A stretch of 10,802 nt of DNA from Chloroflexota bacterium (lineage in GTDB: Bacteria; Chloroflexota; Limnocylindria; Limnocylindrales; CSP1-4). A program made the translations under genes and the position numbers. Of the stretch, positions 1 through 6,907 are shown piece after piece. The DNA is taken from assembly GCA_021785115.1 (NCBI GenBank), contig JAJYGO010000309.1, positions 1 to 10,802 of the forward strand, given 5' to 3'. The notes beneath the pieces are model-generated. The model was not told where the DNA came from and made no database searches. It saw only the letters and a list, made by a program, of their open reading frames with translations. How positions within the stretch are numbered: the stretch's first letter is position 1; the number at the start of each line of letters is the position of its first letter.

Positions 1-1106
1 CCGTACAGGACCATCGAGGCCACGAAGACCATCCCGTCCGCGCCCGGCACCGGGTTCATGATCGCGACACCGGTGACGATGGCCAGGACCAGGCCGACTC
101 CCGATTCGAGGAGCTGGGTCGGGATCCGCCTCGCTCCCACCCGCCGATCCGAGGACCACACGCTCCAGCGCGACGCTGTGCACCGTCCCGCGCAGCAGCC
201 CGTCACGAAACAGCCCACCCGACCGATCGCGACGGCGAGGAAGATCCCGGGCGCCGCCGCGTCGAGGTAGGCGCCGGTCGGAAGGCCCATCGCGAGCGAG
301 GTGACGACGGCGACGAGGGGAGCGAGCACGATGAACCCGTCCACGGACCAGCCCTGGCCGATCGCCTGGCGCCAGGGTTGACCCTTGATCGCCATGTACC
401 ACAGCTTGGCGCCGATGAGGCCGCCCGAGAGCGCGACGATGCTCGCGACGACGCCGCTGGCGACCGGCAGGCCACGCCCCCCGAGGATGACCGCCTGCGT
501 GACGATGGCCAGGATGATGCCAACGACGGCGAGGGCGGTGAACGCGCCGGGCAGGACCCCGGGGGAGCGCGCGAGGGGCGCCAGGAGCGCCCAGCGCGTG
601 GCCACGGGCCCGGACGATCCATCCGTGAGACGCCAGTGGCGCCACGACCACGCGGCCGAGGTCACGGCGGATTCCCGGCGGCCCCGTTCGGCACCGAGCT
701 GCCCGCCGCTCCGCCGTGCGGGCGCTGCGAGCTCCGCGTTGACGATCCACTCGCCTTTGGCGATCCCATAGACCCAGCTCGTGAGCGAGACGCGGCCGGT
801 GCCGGGGACGACGCCCTGGACACTCTCCTCGTGGACGAAGGTCTGCCCCCGGACCGGGGCGCCGTCCGCGCCGACGCGGCGGCCGTGGAGCCGGATCGTG
901 GCGGTGTATGGCTCGCCCTCGTCTCCCGAGTCGAACCAGTGGCTTACGACGAGTGCCTGGGGCTCGGCCGCCTCGACGGCGGACGCCCCGGGGGAGGAGA
1001 CCTGCCCCCAGGCTGGGCGCGCTGCCACCGTCGCCCCCTGGGCGCGCTGTCGCGCGGCTGGGTTCCCGGCGCCGCGACGCGAGCCCGATGTCCTGTGCCG
1101 TCCCAC
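1..1106 (-). CDS. Lgt-like (prolipoprotein diacylglyceryl transferase family) membrane protein with extra N-terminal domain, C-terminus cut by window edge
   Basis: The reading frame is open to the left edge. The C-terminal part is a multi-pass membrane protein with Lgt-family signatures: a GGLIGAKLWY segment, then GRVGCFVTGCCAGR, then RIPTQLLES, which corresponds to the family's P-S/T-Q-L-Y-E motif. True Lgt moves diacylglycerol from phosphatidylglycerol to the lipobox cysteine of prolipoproteins. Here the usual GR-x-GNF-x-NGE-x-x-G block is changed to GRVGCF/GCCAG, so the Asn and Glu seen in E. coli Lgt are absent and activity is uncertain. About 120 residues precede the membrane part. They include a soluble, beta-rich-looking stretch (LVVSHWFDSGDEGEPYTATI to TSWVYGIAKGEWIVNAEL). 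The GTG at 1106 was chosen because AAGGAGGG lies about 11 nt upstream. A GTG at 1028 with a weaker GGGGG is the alternative. The family call is fairly sure; the function is not. Confidence 0.7.
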   Translation of the reverse strand, partial: MGRHRTSGSRRGAGNPAARQRAQGATVAARPAWGQVSSPGASAVEAAEPQALVVSHWFDSGDEGEPYTATIRLHGRRVGADGAPVRGQTFVHEESVQGVVPGTGRVSLTSWVYGIAKGEWIVNAELAAPARRSGGQLGAERGRRESAVTSAAWSWRHWRLTDGSSGPVATRWALLAPLARSPGVLPGAFTALAVVGIILAIVTQAVILGGRGLPVASGVVASIVALSGGLIGAKLWYMAIKGQPWRQAIGQGWSVDGFIVLAPLVAVVTSLAMGLPTGAYLDAAAPGIFLAVAIGRVGCFVTGCCAGRCTASRWSVWSSDRRVGARRIPTQLLESGVGLVLAIVTGVAIMNPVPGADGMVFVASMVLY

Positions 1107-1232
1107 CCGTTGCTGGCCCTCCTTCCTTCGCCCCGCGCCGCGTGACCGCGCCGAAGCGTGCGTCGTGCCGCGCGCGATGGCTCCAGAGGGACGCGGAACC
1201 AGTACGACACTACCGTAGCAGATCGCTTCCCG

Positions 1233-1266
1233 AGGGTCGGGCGGGCGTCGTCGTCCGCCCGACCCT
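1233..1266 (-). terminator. 12-bp perfect stem-loop downstream of the YHS gene
   Basis: AGGGTCGGGCGG (1233-1244) is exactly complementary to CCGCCCGACCCT (1255-1266), with a 10-nt loop. It lies about 45 nt past the stop of the YHS gene and upstream of the Lgt-like gene. No T-run follows on the minus strand, so it is a terminator-like hairpin that may instead stabilise the 3' end. Confidence 0.55.
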
Positions 1267-1310
1267 GACCGCGAGCCCTCCGCCGGACGAACGTCCGAGC
1301 CTGTCTCGGG

Positions 1311-1499
1311 TCAGTGCTCGTGCACGAAAGCGCCGGAGCCGTCCTCGGTCCAGCGCGCCGGCTCGTCGCGGAAGATGTCCGCGCAGGAGGGATCGCAGAA
1401 GAAGTAGATCCGGCCGTCGACCTCCACCTTCGCGGCGTCGAACGGATCGACCGCCATCCCACAGACGGGGTCGGTGATCGCTGGGATGGTCTCGGTCAT
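1311..1499 (-). CDS. Small stand-alone YHS-domain protein (62 aa), putative metal binding
   Basis: Nearly the whole protein is one YHS domain. TDPVCGMAVDP lies at residues 9-19 and YFFCDPSCADIF at 32-43, giving Cys13, Cys35 and Cys39 in the usual C...CxxxC arrangement. The C-terminus ends in HEH. YHS domains occur in copper-transporting P-type ATPases, mercury-resistance and oxygenase proteins, and are thought to bind metal ions. With no signal or membrane segment, the protein should be cytoplasmic, perhaps a metal buffer or chaperone. The start ATG at 1499 is supported by AAAGGA 8 nt upstream. In-frame ATGs further upstream (beginning MTGRGM and MSAASE) lack a comparably placed site. It follows the HMA-like gene by about 116 bp in the same direction. 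A second YHS copy is fused to the ABC ATPase at 7147-8016. Confidence 0.85.
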   Translation of the reverse strand: MTETIPAITDPVCGMAVDPFDAAKVEVDGRIYFFCDPSCADIFRDEPARWTEDGSGAFVHEH

Positions 1500-1615
1500 G
1501 TCCACGTTCCTTTCTGGGTCCTTCTCGGAGGCGGCCGACATGCCGCGCCCGGTCATCAGCGCAGGACCGGCCTGTCGCGCCTCGAATGACGCGCGGAGCC
1601 GGGCCGGACGTCGGC

Positions 1616-1873
1616 TCACGAGGGCACGGGGCGCCCCGCTCGATACCCGGCCGCGGTGACGGCCGCAGCGAGTGCGTCCCCATCGACCTGGCCCGGGTCG
1701 TAGGCCACGTACGCGGTGTCCGTTGCCGTGTTGACATACGCCGCGAACACGCCCGCGACCGCGGAGAGCGCCCGTTCGAGCGCGACGGCGTCGCTGCTGC
1801 ACGCGATCCCGCCGACTGGCACGCGGATGTGCCGTCGGAGCGGGCGGTGAGCCTCGGCGTCCGTCGACGCCAT
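1616..1873 (-). CDS. HMA-like small protein with degenerate metal site (85 aa)
   Basis: The fold pattern of a heavy-metal-associated domain is visible. A beta strand (HIRVPVGGIAC) is followed by a helix (ALERALSAVAGV), a strand (AAYVNTATDTAYVAYDPGQV) and a helix (DALAAAVTAAGYRA) ending in the typical AGY. The hallmark GMTCxxC is here GGIACSSD: Cys25 is kept and the second cysteine is Asp28. Classical HMA domains carry Cu(I) between two cysteines, so a single cysteine implies weaker, shared or dimeric binding, or loss of metal binding. The ATG overlaps the stop of the upstream gene as TGATG, so translation is probably coupled. The protein is soluble with no signal peptide. The domain assignment is likely; the function is open. 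Confidence 0.72.
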   Translation of the reverse strand: MASTDAEAHRPLRRHIRVPVGGIACSSDAVALERALSAVAGVFAAYVNTATDTAYVAYDPGQVDGDALAAAVTAAGYRAGRPVPS

Positions 1874-2172
1874 CACTGGGCGAGCTCCCGGCGCAGGTGC
1901 CAGACCTCGGCGGGGATCACCATGCGGTCCTGGAGCTGCCGGAACAGGTCCACCAGGTAGGCGACGCGCTCGTCCGCGTTCCGATACGCCTCCGTCTCGG
2001 GCGCCGCGACCCGGCGCCGCGCCACGGCCTCGTGCATCTCGGCGGCGAGGATCGCGAGCGCATCGCGGAGGACTCCCGTCGCCCGACCGTCGAGGCGCCA
2101 GGGGGAGCGACCTCCAGCGTCCGCGCGGCCGAGGTTCGAGGGCGGGGTCGGCATGGCGTCTGGCATCGACAT
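1873..2172 (-). CDS. Unrecognised small protein (99 aa), helical, coupled to the HMA-like gene
   Basis: I do not recognise a family. The N-terminal third is proline- and glycine-rich. The rest looks like charged amphipathic helices: VLRDALAILAAEMHEAVARR, then YRNADERVAYLVDLFRQLQ, then IPAEVWHLRRELAQ. It has no signal peptide, membrane segment or cysteine pair. The ATG at 2172 is preceded by GGTGGA with an 8-nt gap. The frame is open back to 2268 but that start would run into the preceding PLP-enzyme gene. The stop overlaps the HMA-like start (TGATG), so the two proteins may act together. The overlap and the placement in a same-strand run support it as a real gene. Confidence 0.6.
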   Translation of the reverse strand: MSMPDAMPTPPSNLGRADAGGRSPWRLDGRATGVLRDALAILAAEMHEAVARRRVAAPETEAYRNADERVAYLVDLFRQLQDRMVIPAEVWHLRRELAQ

Positions 2173-2252
2173 GGCTGGATTCCACCGCGCCCACCTGAGA
2201 GCGCGATGAGCCGTCCCTGCGTCGCCGCTGAGAAGGAGCCGCGTTCCCCAGC

Positions 2253-3743
<1,491 letters not shown>

Positions 3744-4041
3744 GAGGATGTCCTCCGCGTCCTGGCGCGACCGCGTGGACCCCGGTGAGACCCGGGTCCT
3801 GCGCGATCGCGGCGCCTGTGGAGCGCAGACGCTCGGGCCCGACCGGGCGCATCCGATGCGGCCGTGCGGGCAGATCCGAGGATTCGGAGCGTGCCCCGCC
3901 CGCGGTCAGGCGGGCCGGGGCCTCGGACAGGTGCAGGAGGCAGCGACGGCTGCAAGCGGTCGGACCGTGACCCGTCGCGGCGCGGCGCGCCCGACCGTCG
4001 GGCACGCCAGAGGACGCGGGGCGTCGCCGGCGCGCACAGGA
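3744..4041. other. 298-bp intergenic region upstream of the PLP-enzyme gene
   Basis: I see no convincing gene here. The region holds two perfect 10-bp palindromes close together, GACCCGGGTC (3789-3798) and CGCGATCGCG (3802-3811). These lie 46-68 bp upstream of the PLP-enzyme start and could be operator sites or part of a 5' leader. A bulged hairpin sits at 3893-3921. No clear -10/-35 pair or known riboswitch pattern was recognised. The 170-bp part nearest 4041 shows only GC-rich short repeats. Confidence 0.45.
3893..3921 (-). terminator. Bulged GC hairpin between the CC-x-HH membrane gene and the PLP-enzyme gene
   Basis: CCCCGCCCGC (3894-3903) pairs with GCGGG (3910-3914) and CGGGG (3916-3920), with one bulged C at 3915 and a 6-nt loop; 3893/3921 add one more G-C pair. 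It lies about 120 nt past the stop of the upstream gene and has no T-run, so the terminator role is tentative. Confidence 0.35.
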
Positions 4042-4548
4042 TCAGCCCCCGCTCTCGAATGTCGCCCCGTCGACGATCGCGCACGCGCGTCGCGCAGCCG
4101 CGAGCTGGCGGGCGATGGCGACGATCCCGAGCGCGTTCATGCCGATCCCGGCGAGGAGGAGCGGCGTCTTCCAGGCGTCGAGGAAGACCGCGGCGGCCGA
4201 GAGCCCCAACAGCGGCAGGAGGTCGACAAGGTGATGCGCGCAGCAGGCGAGCATGGCGGCCGCGGACGTCCCCGTTCCAGCGGCCGTGACCGCGACGGCC
4301 GCCCGATGACGCCGGTCGACGGAACGGAGCTCGGTGAACAGGGCGACCTGCGTGCCGAAGCCGAGGGTGACGAGGATCACGAACGGGGCGTCGGTGGCCA
4401 GCTGCTCGACGGCGTGGCCGGATCCCTGGGCGAGGGTGATGATGAGGAGGTAGGTGCCGAGGAGGCCCGCCGACGCGATGACGCCGATGGCGACGGACCG
4501 ACCGGCGAGGCCGGCCGGTCGTAGCCGGGGTCGAACGATCGCGGTCAC
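4042..4548 (-). CDS. Multi-pass membrane protein with CC-x-HH motif (168 aa)
   Basis: Four or five hydrophobic segments are visible at roughly residues 18-40, 55-73, 83-103, 108-120 and 127-147. The third segment runs into ACCAHHLVDLLPLLGLSAAA, a Cys-Cys-x-His-His cluster at the membrane face, followed by AWKTPLLLAGIGMNALGI. The CC-x-HH cluster could bind a soft metal such as copper. I have a memory of similar uncharacterised membrane proteins in other thermophile and Chloroflexota-like genomes but cannot name a family. The GTG start at 4548 overlaps the upstream stop as GTGA, so its translation is coupled to that of the secreted protein encoded at 4545-5015 and the two are likely partners. 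A role in metal or electron handling at the membrane is inferred from the motif and neighbours. Confidence 0.72.
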   Translation of the reverse strand: MTAIVRPRLRPAGLAGRSVAIGVIASAGLLGTYLLIITLAQGSGHAVEQLATDAPFVILVTLGFGTQVALFTELRSVDRRHRAAVAVTAAGTGTSAAAMLACCAHHLVDLLPLLGLSAAAVFLDAWKTPLLLAGIGMNALGIVAIARQLAAARRACAIVDGATFESGG

Positions 4549-5015
4549 GGGACGGGCGTCCAGCGGAGCACACGCTGGGGCGTGTCGCCGAGGCCGACGA
4601 GGACGAGCTCGAACCAGCGAGCTCCGGCGAAGAAGCCTGCGGCATCGCCGGCGAATGTCAGCGTACCCTCACGGTGGTGACCTCCCTTCGGGGCCTGCCA
4701 CGGCTCCGCGTCGAGGACATCCCCCCGGTCGTTCCGGAGCGTGGCGTCGGCAAGGTCGAGCGCATCGAGATCGACCGAGTGCGTGTCGAGGGCGAGGTCG
4801 AAGACGGCACCCGTGCTCGCGCCGCGCCATGCCGCCTCGATCGTGACCGCCCCGGCATCGTCGCGCTGGGTCGTGGCCGCCGCCGAGGGGGCCGGCGAGG
4901 TGAGGTTCGAGGTGGGAGGCGGAGCCGCGGGAGCGGCGCCGGCGCCGCCACCGACGACGACGGCCAGCGCCAGCGGGAGGACACCGCGGAGAACGGCCTT
5001 CATGGGCGACGACAT
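4545..5015 (-). CDS. Secreted protein with DTHSVDL core, partner of the CC-x-HH membrane protein (156 aa)
   Basis: The N-terminus is a Sec signal peptide: MKAVLRG, a hydrophobic run VLPLALAVVVGG, and small residues GAGAAPA for cleavage. A Pro/Ser/Thr/Ala linker follows to about residue 52. The mature domain (about 57-154) is beta-rich and contains FDLALDTHSVDLDALDL, TLRNDRGDV and KGGHHREGTLTF. The DTHSVDL and GGHHR-x-G motifs are probably the conserved signature of an uncharacterised family; His79 and His113-114 are possible ligands. The domain size resembles small periplasmic copper-binding beta sandwiches, but no known family was matched. The ATG at 5015 has GGAG 6 nt upstream; a second ATG at 5003 is also possible. 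A strong hairpin at 5061-5097 separates it from the Met-rich gene, so it probably has its own promoter in 5016-5060. Confidence 0.72.
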   Translation of the reverse strand: MSSPMKAVLRGVLPLALAVVVGGGAGAAPAAPPPTSNLTSPAPSAAATTQRDDAGAVTIEAAWRGASTGAVFDLALDTHSVDLDALDLADATLRNDRGDVLDAEPWQAPKGGHHREGTLTFAGDAAGFFAGARWFELVLVGLGDTPQRVLRWTPVP

Positions 5016-5060
5016 TCGGGGCTCCGGCTGAGACGCTGCTGAGCGACGCGTGAGAACAGC

Positions 5061-5097
5061 CGACGACCCCGGCCCGGGACCCGGGCCGGGGTCGTCG
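5061..5097 (-). terminator. Perfect 18-bp stem hairpin after the Met-rich gene
   Basis: CGACGACCCCGGCCCGGG (5061-5078) and CCCGGGCCGGGGTCGTCG (5080-5097) are exact reverse complements around a single A, so the real loop would be a few of the central bases. It begins 8 nt past the stop of the Met-rich gene (5105). No T-run follows on the minus strand, but the stem is strong enough to stop transcription or protect the mRNA end. It works equally well as a hairpin on either strand. Confidence 0.75.
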
Positions 5098-5104
5098 CGT
5101 GTGG

Positions 5105-5419
5105 TCAGCGGCCCGGGGTCCCGCCGTGGACCGAGTTCATGAGCGTCCGGCTGCATGCCCCGGCCTGCTGCATCGCGGCGTGCGCGGTCGCCATTCCGTT
5201 CGTGTCCATGGCCTGGCCGTTCATCATCCCGCCGGCCTGGCCGTTCATCATCCCGCCGGCCTGGCCGTTCATCATCCCGCCGGGATCTCCGGCGGGAGCC
5301 GGCGGCGTGGCCGTGGGCGTGGCCGTGGGGCCCTGGGCGAGGACGAGGCCCGTGCTGCCGAGCAGCAGGGAGCCGCCGAGGATCATGCCGGCAAGGAGCC
5401 GGGTGCGCTTCGAGGTCAT
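5105..5419 (-). CDS. Secreted methionine-rich protein with three GGMMNGQA repeats (104 aa)
   Basis: A Sec signal peptide (MTSKRTR, then LLAGMILGGSLLLGSTGL, probable cleavage after VLA at residue 28) is followed by a Thr/Pro/Ala linker. Residues 47-70 are three identical GGMMNGQA units. Further methionines follow (MDTNGMATAHAAM, TLM), along with one Cys89 and His80/His98. Clustered methionines outside the cell membrane are typical of Cu(I)- or Ag(I)-binding proteins. A copper-buffering or chaperone role is therefore likely but inferred. The ATG at 5419 is supported by AAAGGA 6 nt upstream. It lies 45 bp downstream of the SHOCT gene, with a small hairpin between, and a strong hairpin follows it. 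I know of no named family for the whole protein. Confidence 0.82.
   Translation of the reverse strand: MTSKRTRLLAGMILGGSLLLGSTGLVLAQGPTATPTATPPAPAGDPGGMMNGQAGGMMNGQAGGMMNGQAMDTNGMATAHAAMQQAGACSRTLMNSVHGGTPGR
5211..5282 (-). repeat. Three perfect 24-bp tandem repeats inside the Met-rich gene
   Basis: Units at 5211-5234, 5235-5258 and 5259-5282 are identical at every base; each begins GCCTGGCCGTTCATCATCCC on the plus strand. The 24-bp unit keeps the frame and encodes eight residues, GGMMNGQA. Identity at silent positions too points to recent duplication by slippage or unequal recombination, so copy number may differ between strains. Confidence 0.95.
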
Positions 5420-5440
5420 GGTGGGTCCTTTCTCCTGTCG

Positions 5441-5462
5441 CCGGCCCGAGGGAGCGGGCCGG
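5441..5462 (-). terminator. 8-bp stem-loop between the SHOCT and Met-rich genes
   Basis: CCGGCCCG (5441-5448) pairs with CGGGCCGG (5455-5462) around AGGGAG. It starts 2 nt past the TAG stop of the SHOCT gene. It may reduce read-through or act as an mRNA processing or stability element that sets unequal expression of the two genes. Confidence 0.45.
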
Positions 5463-5464
5463 GC

Positions 5465-5686
5465 CTAGACGCCGAGCAGGCGACGCGCCTGCTGGTATTC
5501 CGCTTCCGTGATCTCGCCGCGGGCGAACCGGAGCCGGAGTGCCTCGGCGGCGTCGTTCACTGCAGAACGATCGCGGCTCGAGCCCGCGGACGCGATCGCC
5601 CAGACGATCGCCACGAGCGCGATCACGCCGATGATCATCCACAGCCATCCGCCGAGGCCCATGCCCCAGCCCCATCCAGCCATCAT
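5465..5686 (-). CDS. Small SHOCT-domain membrane protein (73 aa)
   Basis: The protein opens with a Trp/Gly/Met-rich stretch (MMAGWGWGMGLGGWLWM), followed by one membrane helix at about 14-34 (MIIGVIALVAIVWAIASA). It ends in a SHOCT (short C-terminal) domain at about 45-72, with the diagnostic LRLRFARGEITEAEYQQARR pattern. Single-helix SHOCT proteins are very common near heavy-metal, copper and two-component genes; their exact role is unknown and SHOCT is thought to mediate oligomerisation. The ATG at 5686 is supported by a strong GGAGGT 8 nt upstream. It is probably the first gene of a two-gene unit with the Met-rich protein. The 154-bp upstream gap carries repeated GTTCACG elements. The domain call is secure. 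Confidence 0.88.
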   Translation of the reverse strand: MMAGWGWGMGLGGWLWMIIGVIALVAIVWAIASAGSSRDRSAVNDAAEALRLRFARGEITEAEYQQARRLLGV

Positions 5687-5714
5687 CGCGAGGTACCTCC
5701 GGTGGTTGTCGCAG

Positions 5715-5786
5715 CAAGTTGACGGGGTTCACGGTAGGAGGCGGGCGTGAAGGCCCCGGGACTGGCTGGCTCAAGTTCACGTCAAG
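5715..5786 (-). promoter_or_regulatory. Putative regulatory region upstream of the SHOCT/Met-rich unit with repeated CAAGTT and GTTCACG elements
   Basis: CAAGTTGACGGGGTTCACG (5715-5733) and CAAGTTCACGTCAAG (5772-5786) share CAAGTT, GTTCACG and (on either strand) TTGAC elements. A GTGAAGG on the plus strand (5747-5753) adds an inverted GTTCAC-like copy. Direct repeats of this kind are typical of OmpR/PhoP-type response-regulator sites. No confident -10/-35 pair was found. The gap 5687-5840 holds no gene. Confidence 0.35.
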
Positions 5787-5840
5787 GGACGCGCGCCAGG
5801 TGGCGGGTCCGCGGCCACGAGAAGACCGGCTGTGGCTCGG

Positions 5841-6227
5841 TCAACCCGGCGCTGGGTCGAAGGAGGGCGTCAGGTCGTTGTCGACCTCGCCCCGGTTGTA
5901 GCGGGCGATGTCAGCCGCACCTGGGCCCCTGCCGGACGCCGTGCTCCAGCGGACGGGGGAGACGTCGACGATCCGCACGAGGGCGACCCCGCCGCCCTGG
6001 CGCAGAAGATCGCGTGCCCACTCGGCGAAGGAGCCGTACGGGATCGAGACGGCAAAGCCGCCCCACGTGCGGACCGCCGGGGTCGGCGATGCCGGAGCGG
6101 TGGTGGTGGCCGGTGCTGGCGCGGCCGGGGCACCCGGGGCCCCTCGGTCGGCACCCGAAGAGCCACAGGCGGCGAGCACGAGCACGAGCGTGAGGCTGCC
6201 GGCGAGGGCGAGCGACGTGCGGTTCAT
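5841..6227 (-). CDS. Predicted lipoprotein of unknown function (128 aa)
   Basis: The N-terminus MNRTSLALAGSLTLVLVLAAC is a lipoprotein signal with lipobox LAAC; Cys21 would be lipidated and anchor the protein outside the membrane. A low-complexity Ala/Pro/Thr linker (about 25-52) follows. A compact domain then runs from RTWGGFAVSIPYGSF to VALVRIVDVSPVRWSTASG, ending DIARYNRGEVDNDLTPSFDP. I do not recognise the domain; the VRIVDVSPVRW pattern could suit a beta-barrel or OB-like fold, which is only an impression. The ATG overlaps the stop of the upstream frame (ATGA) and has GGGAG 7 nt before it, so the two genes are translationally coupled and their products may work together at the cell surface. 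Confidence 0.75.
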   Translation of the reverse strand: MNRTSLALAGSLTLVLVLAACGSSGADRGAPGAPAAPAPATTTAPASPTPAVRTWGGFAVSIPYGSFAEWARDLLRQGGGVALVRIVDVSPVRWSTASGRGPGAADIARYNRGEVDNDLTPSFDPAPG

Positions 6228-6863
6228 GAGCCGGCTCCCAGCGGGCACGGCGGGGTCGTGCAGGGATCGCGTCCGTAGAGGAGGTTGAGGCGCCCGGTGT
6301 CCGCCCAACGGAGGGTGCGCATCTGCCAGTCCGTGCTCGGATAGCTGACCGGCGCTGCCTGGACGACGGCGTCCGAGTAGGCCGGGTTCACGTGGTGGCC
6401 GAGGATGTTCACGTGCCCCATCTCGTTGAGGGTCACGGTCTGGACGTCGTAGGCACCGGTGTCCGAGCCGCAGGTCCGCCCGCCGGACCCGTTCGTCCAG
6501 CAGCGGTTGCTGGCCAGCCACACCCACCAGGTCGTGAATGGGTTTACAGCGTCGTCGTGGCGCAGCCCACCCAGCCAGTCTTGCCAGCGCAAGAGGTCTG
6601 ACCACTCACGTATTCGACGGTGACGTTCGCGCTCGAGCCCGTGGCGTGCTCGAAGTCCGGGCTGCGGTAGGGCGAGTGGCTGATCGTGTTCACCGCGTTC
6701 GTCGCCGCCGTCCGCATCCAGCTCGTCGTCGCAAACGACCCGAAGCGCCAGGTGCCCGTGGTGCCCGCCGGCCACGCCCAGCCGAGGAGGGCGGGATCGT
6801 ATCGGCAGCCGCGGCGGGACCGGGGGACACAACCGCCAGCAGGAGCGCGACCGTCCCTCCCAA
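6224..6863 (-). pseudogene. Secreted metalloprotease-like protein, reading frame broken twice
   Basis: Three frames together give one sensible protein. The first, from about 6863 to about 6800, encodes a signal peptide (RRFLGGTVALLLAVV to AAAAD). The second, about 6800-6550, encodes YDPALLGWAWPAGTTGTW through ANVTVEYVSGQTSCAG to WVGCATTTL. The third, about 6550-6224, encodes NPFTTWWVWLASNRCW, DVQTVTLNEMGHVNILGHH and GRLNLLYGRDPCTTPPC. The NEMGHVNILGHH stretch matches the matrixin/M10-type HExxHxxGxxH zinc motif except that the first His is Asn. Each frame change is explained by one missing base, so this may be a real pseudogene or a sequence error. The start is unclear: no ATG/GTG sits at the expected distance after the purine-rich GAGGGAG near 6893; TTG at 6863 is the nearest in-frame option. 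The last frame ends in a 4-bp overlap with the lipoprotein gene. Confidence 0.7.
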
Positions 6864-6907
6864 GAACCGTCGATTGGTTGTTCCGCGCTCCCTCGCCCCT
6901 CCCTCGC

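Noticed and set aside
378..1145. 255-codon plus-strand open frame opposite the Lgt-like gene
   Set aside because: Low-complexity Asp/Gly/Arg/Ala translation; the minus strand carries coherent membrane helices and Lgt motifs.
1203..1230. Extended -10 promoter (TGCTACGGT) for the Lgt-like gene
   Set aside because: Only three of six -10 bases match and no -35 element is seen at the right distance.
1311..1802. Longer YHS protein starting at 1802 (163 aa)
   Set aside because: The first 100 residues are Arg-rich shadow of the HMA-like gene; the ATG at 1499 has its own ribosome site and starts right at the YHS domain.
3775..3811. Riboswitch before the PLP-enzyme gene
   Set aside because: Only short palindromes and one 6-bp stem are visible; no conserved core of a SAM or other sulfur-related riboswitch could be recognised.
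5211..5282. Possible CRISPR-like or non-coding repeat array
   Set aside because: The three 24-bp units are directly adjacent with no spacers and keep the reading frame of a secreted protein.
4545..5780. 411-codon open frame that extends the DTHSVDL gene upstream across the Met-rich and SHOCT genes
   Set aside because: The extra 255 residues are His/Arg/Gly/Asp low-complexity shadow of two well-supported genes; a signal peptide, a ribosome site and a terminator hairpin all point to the start at 5015.
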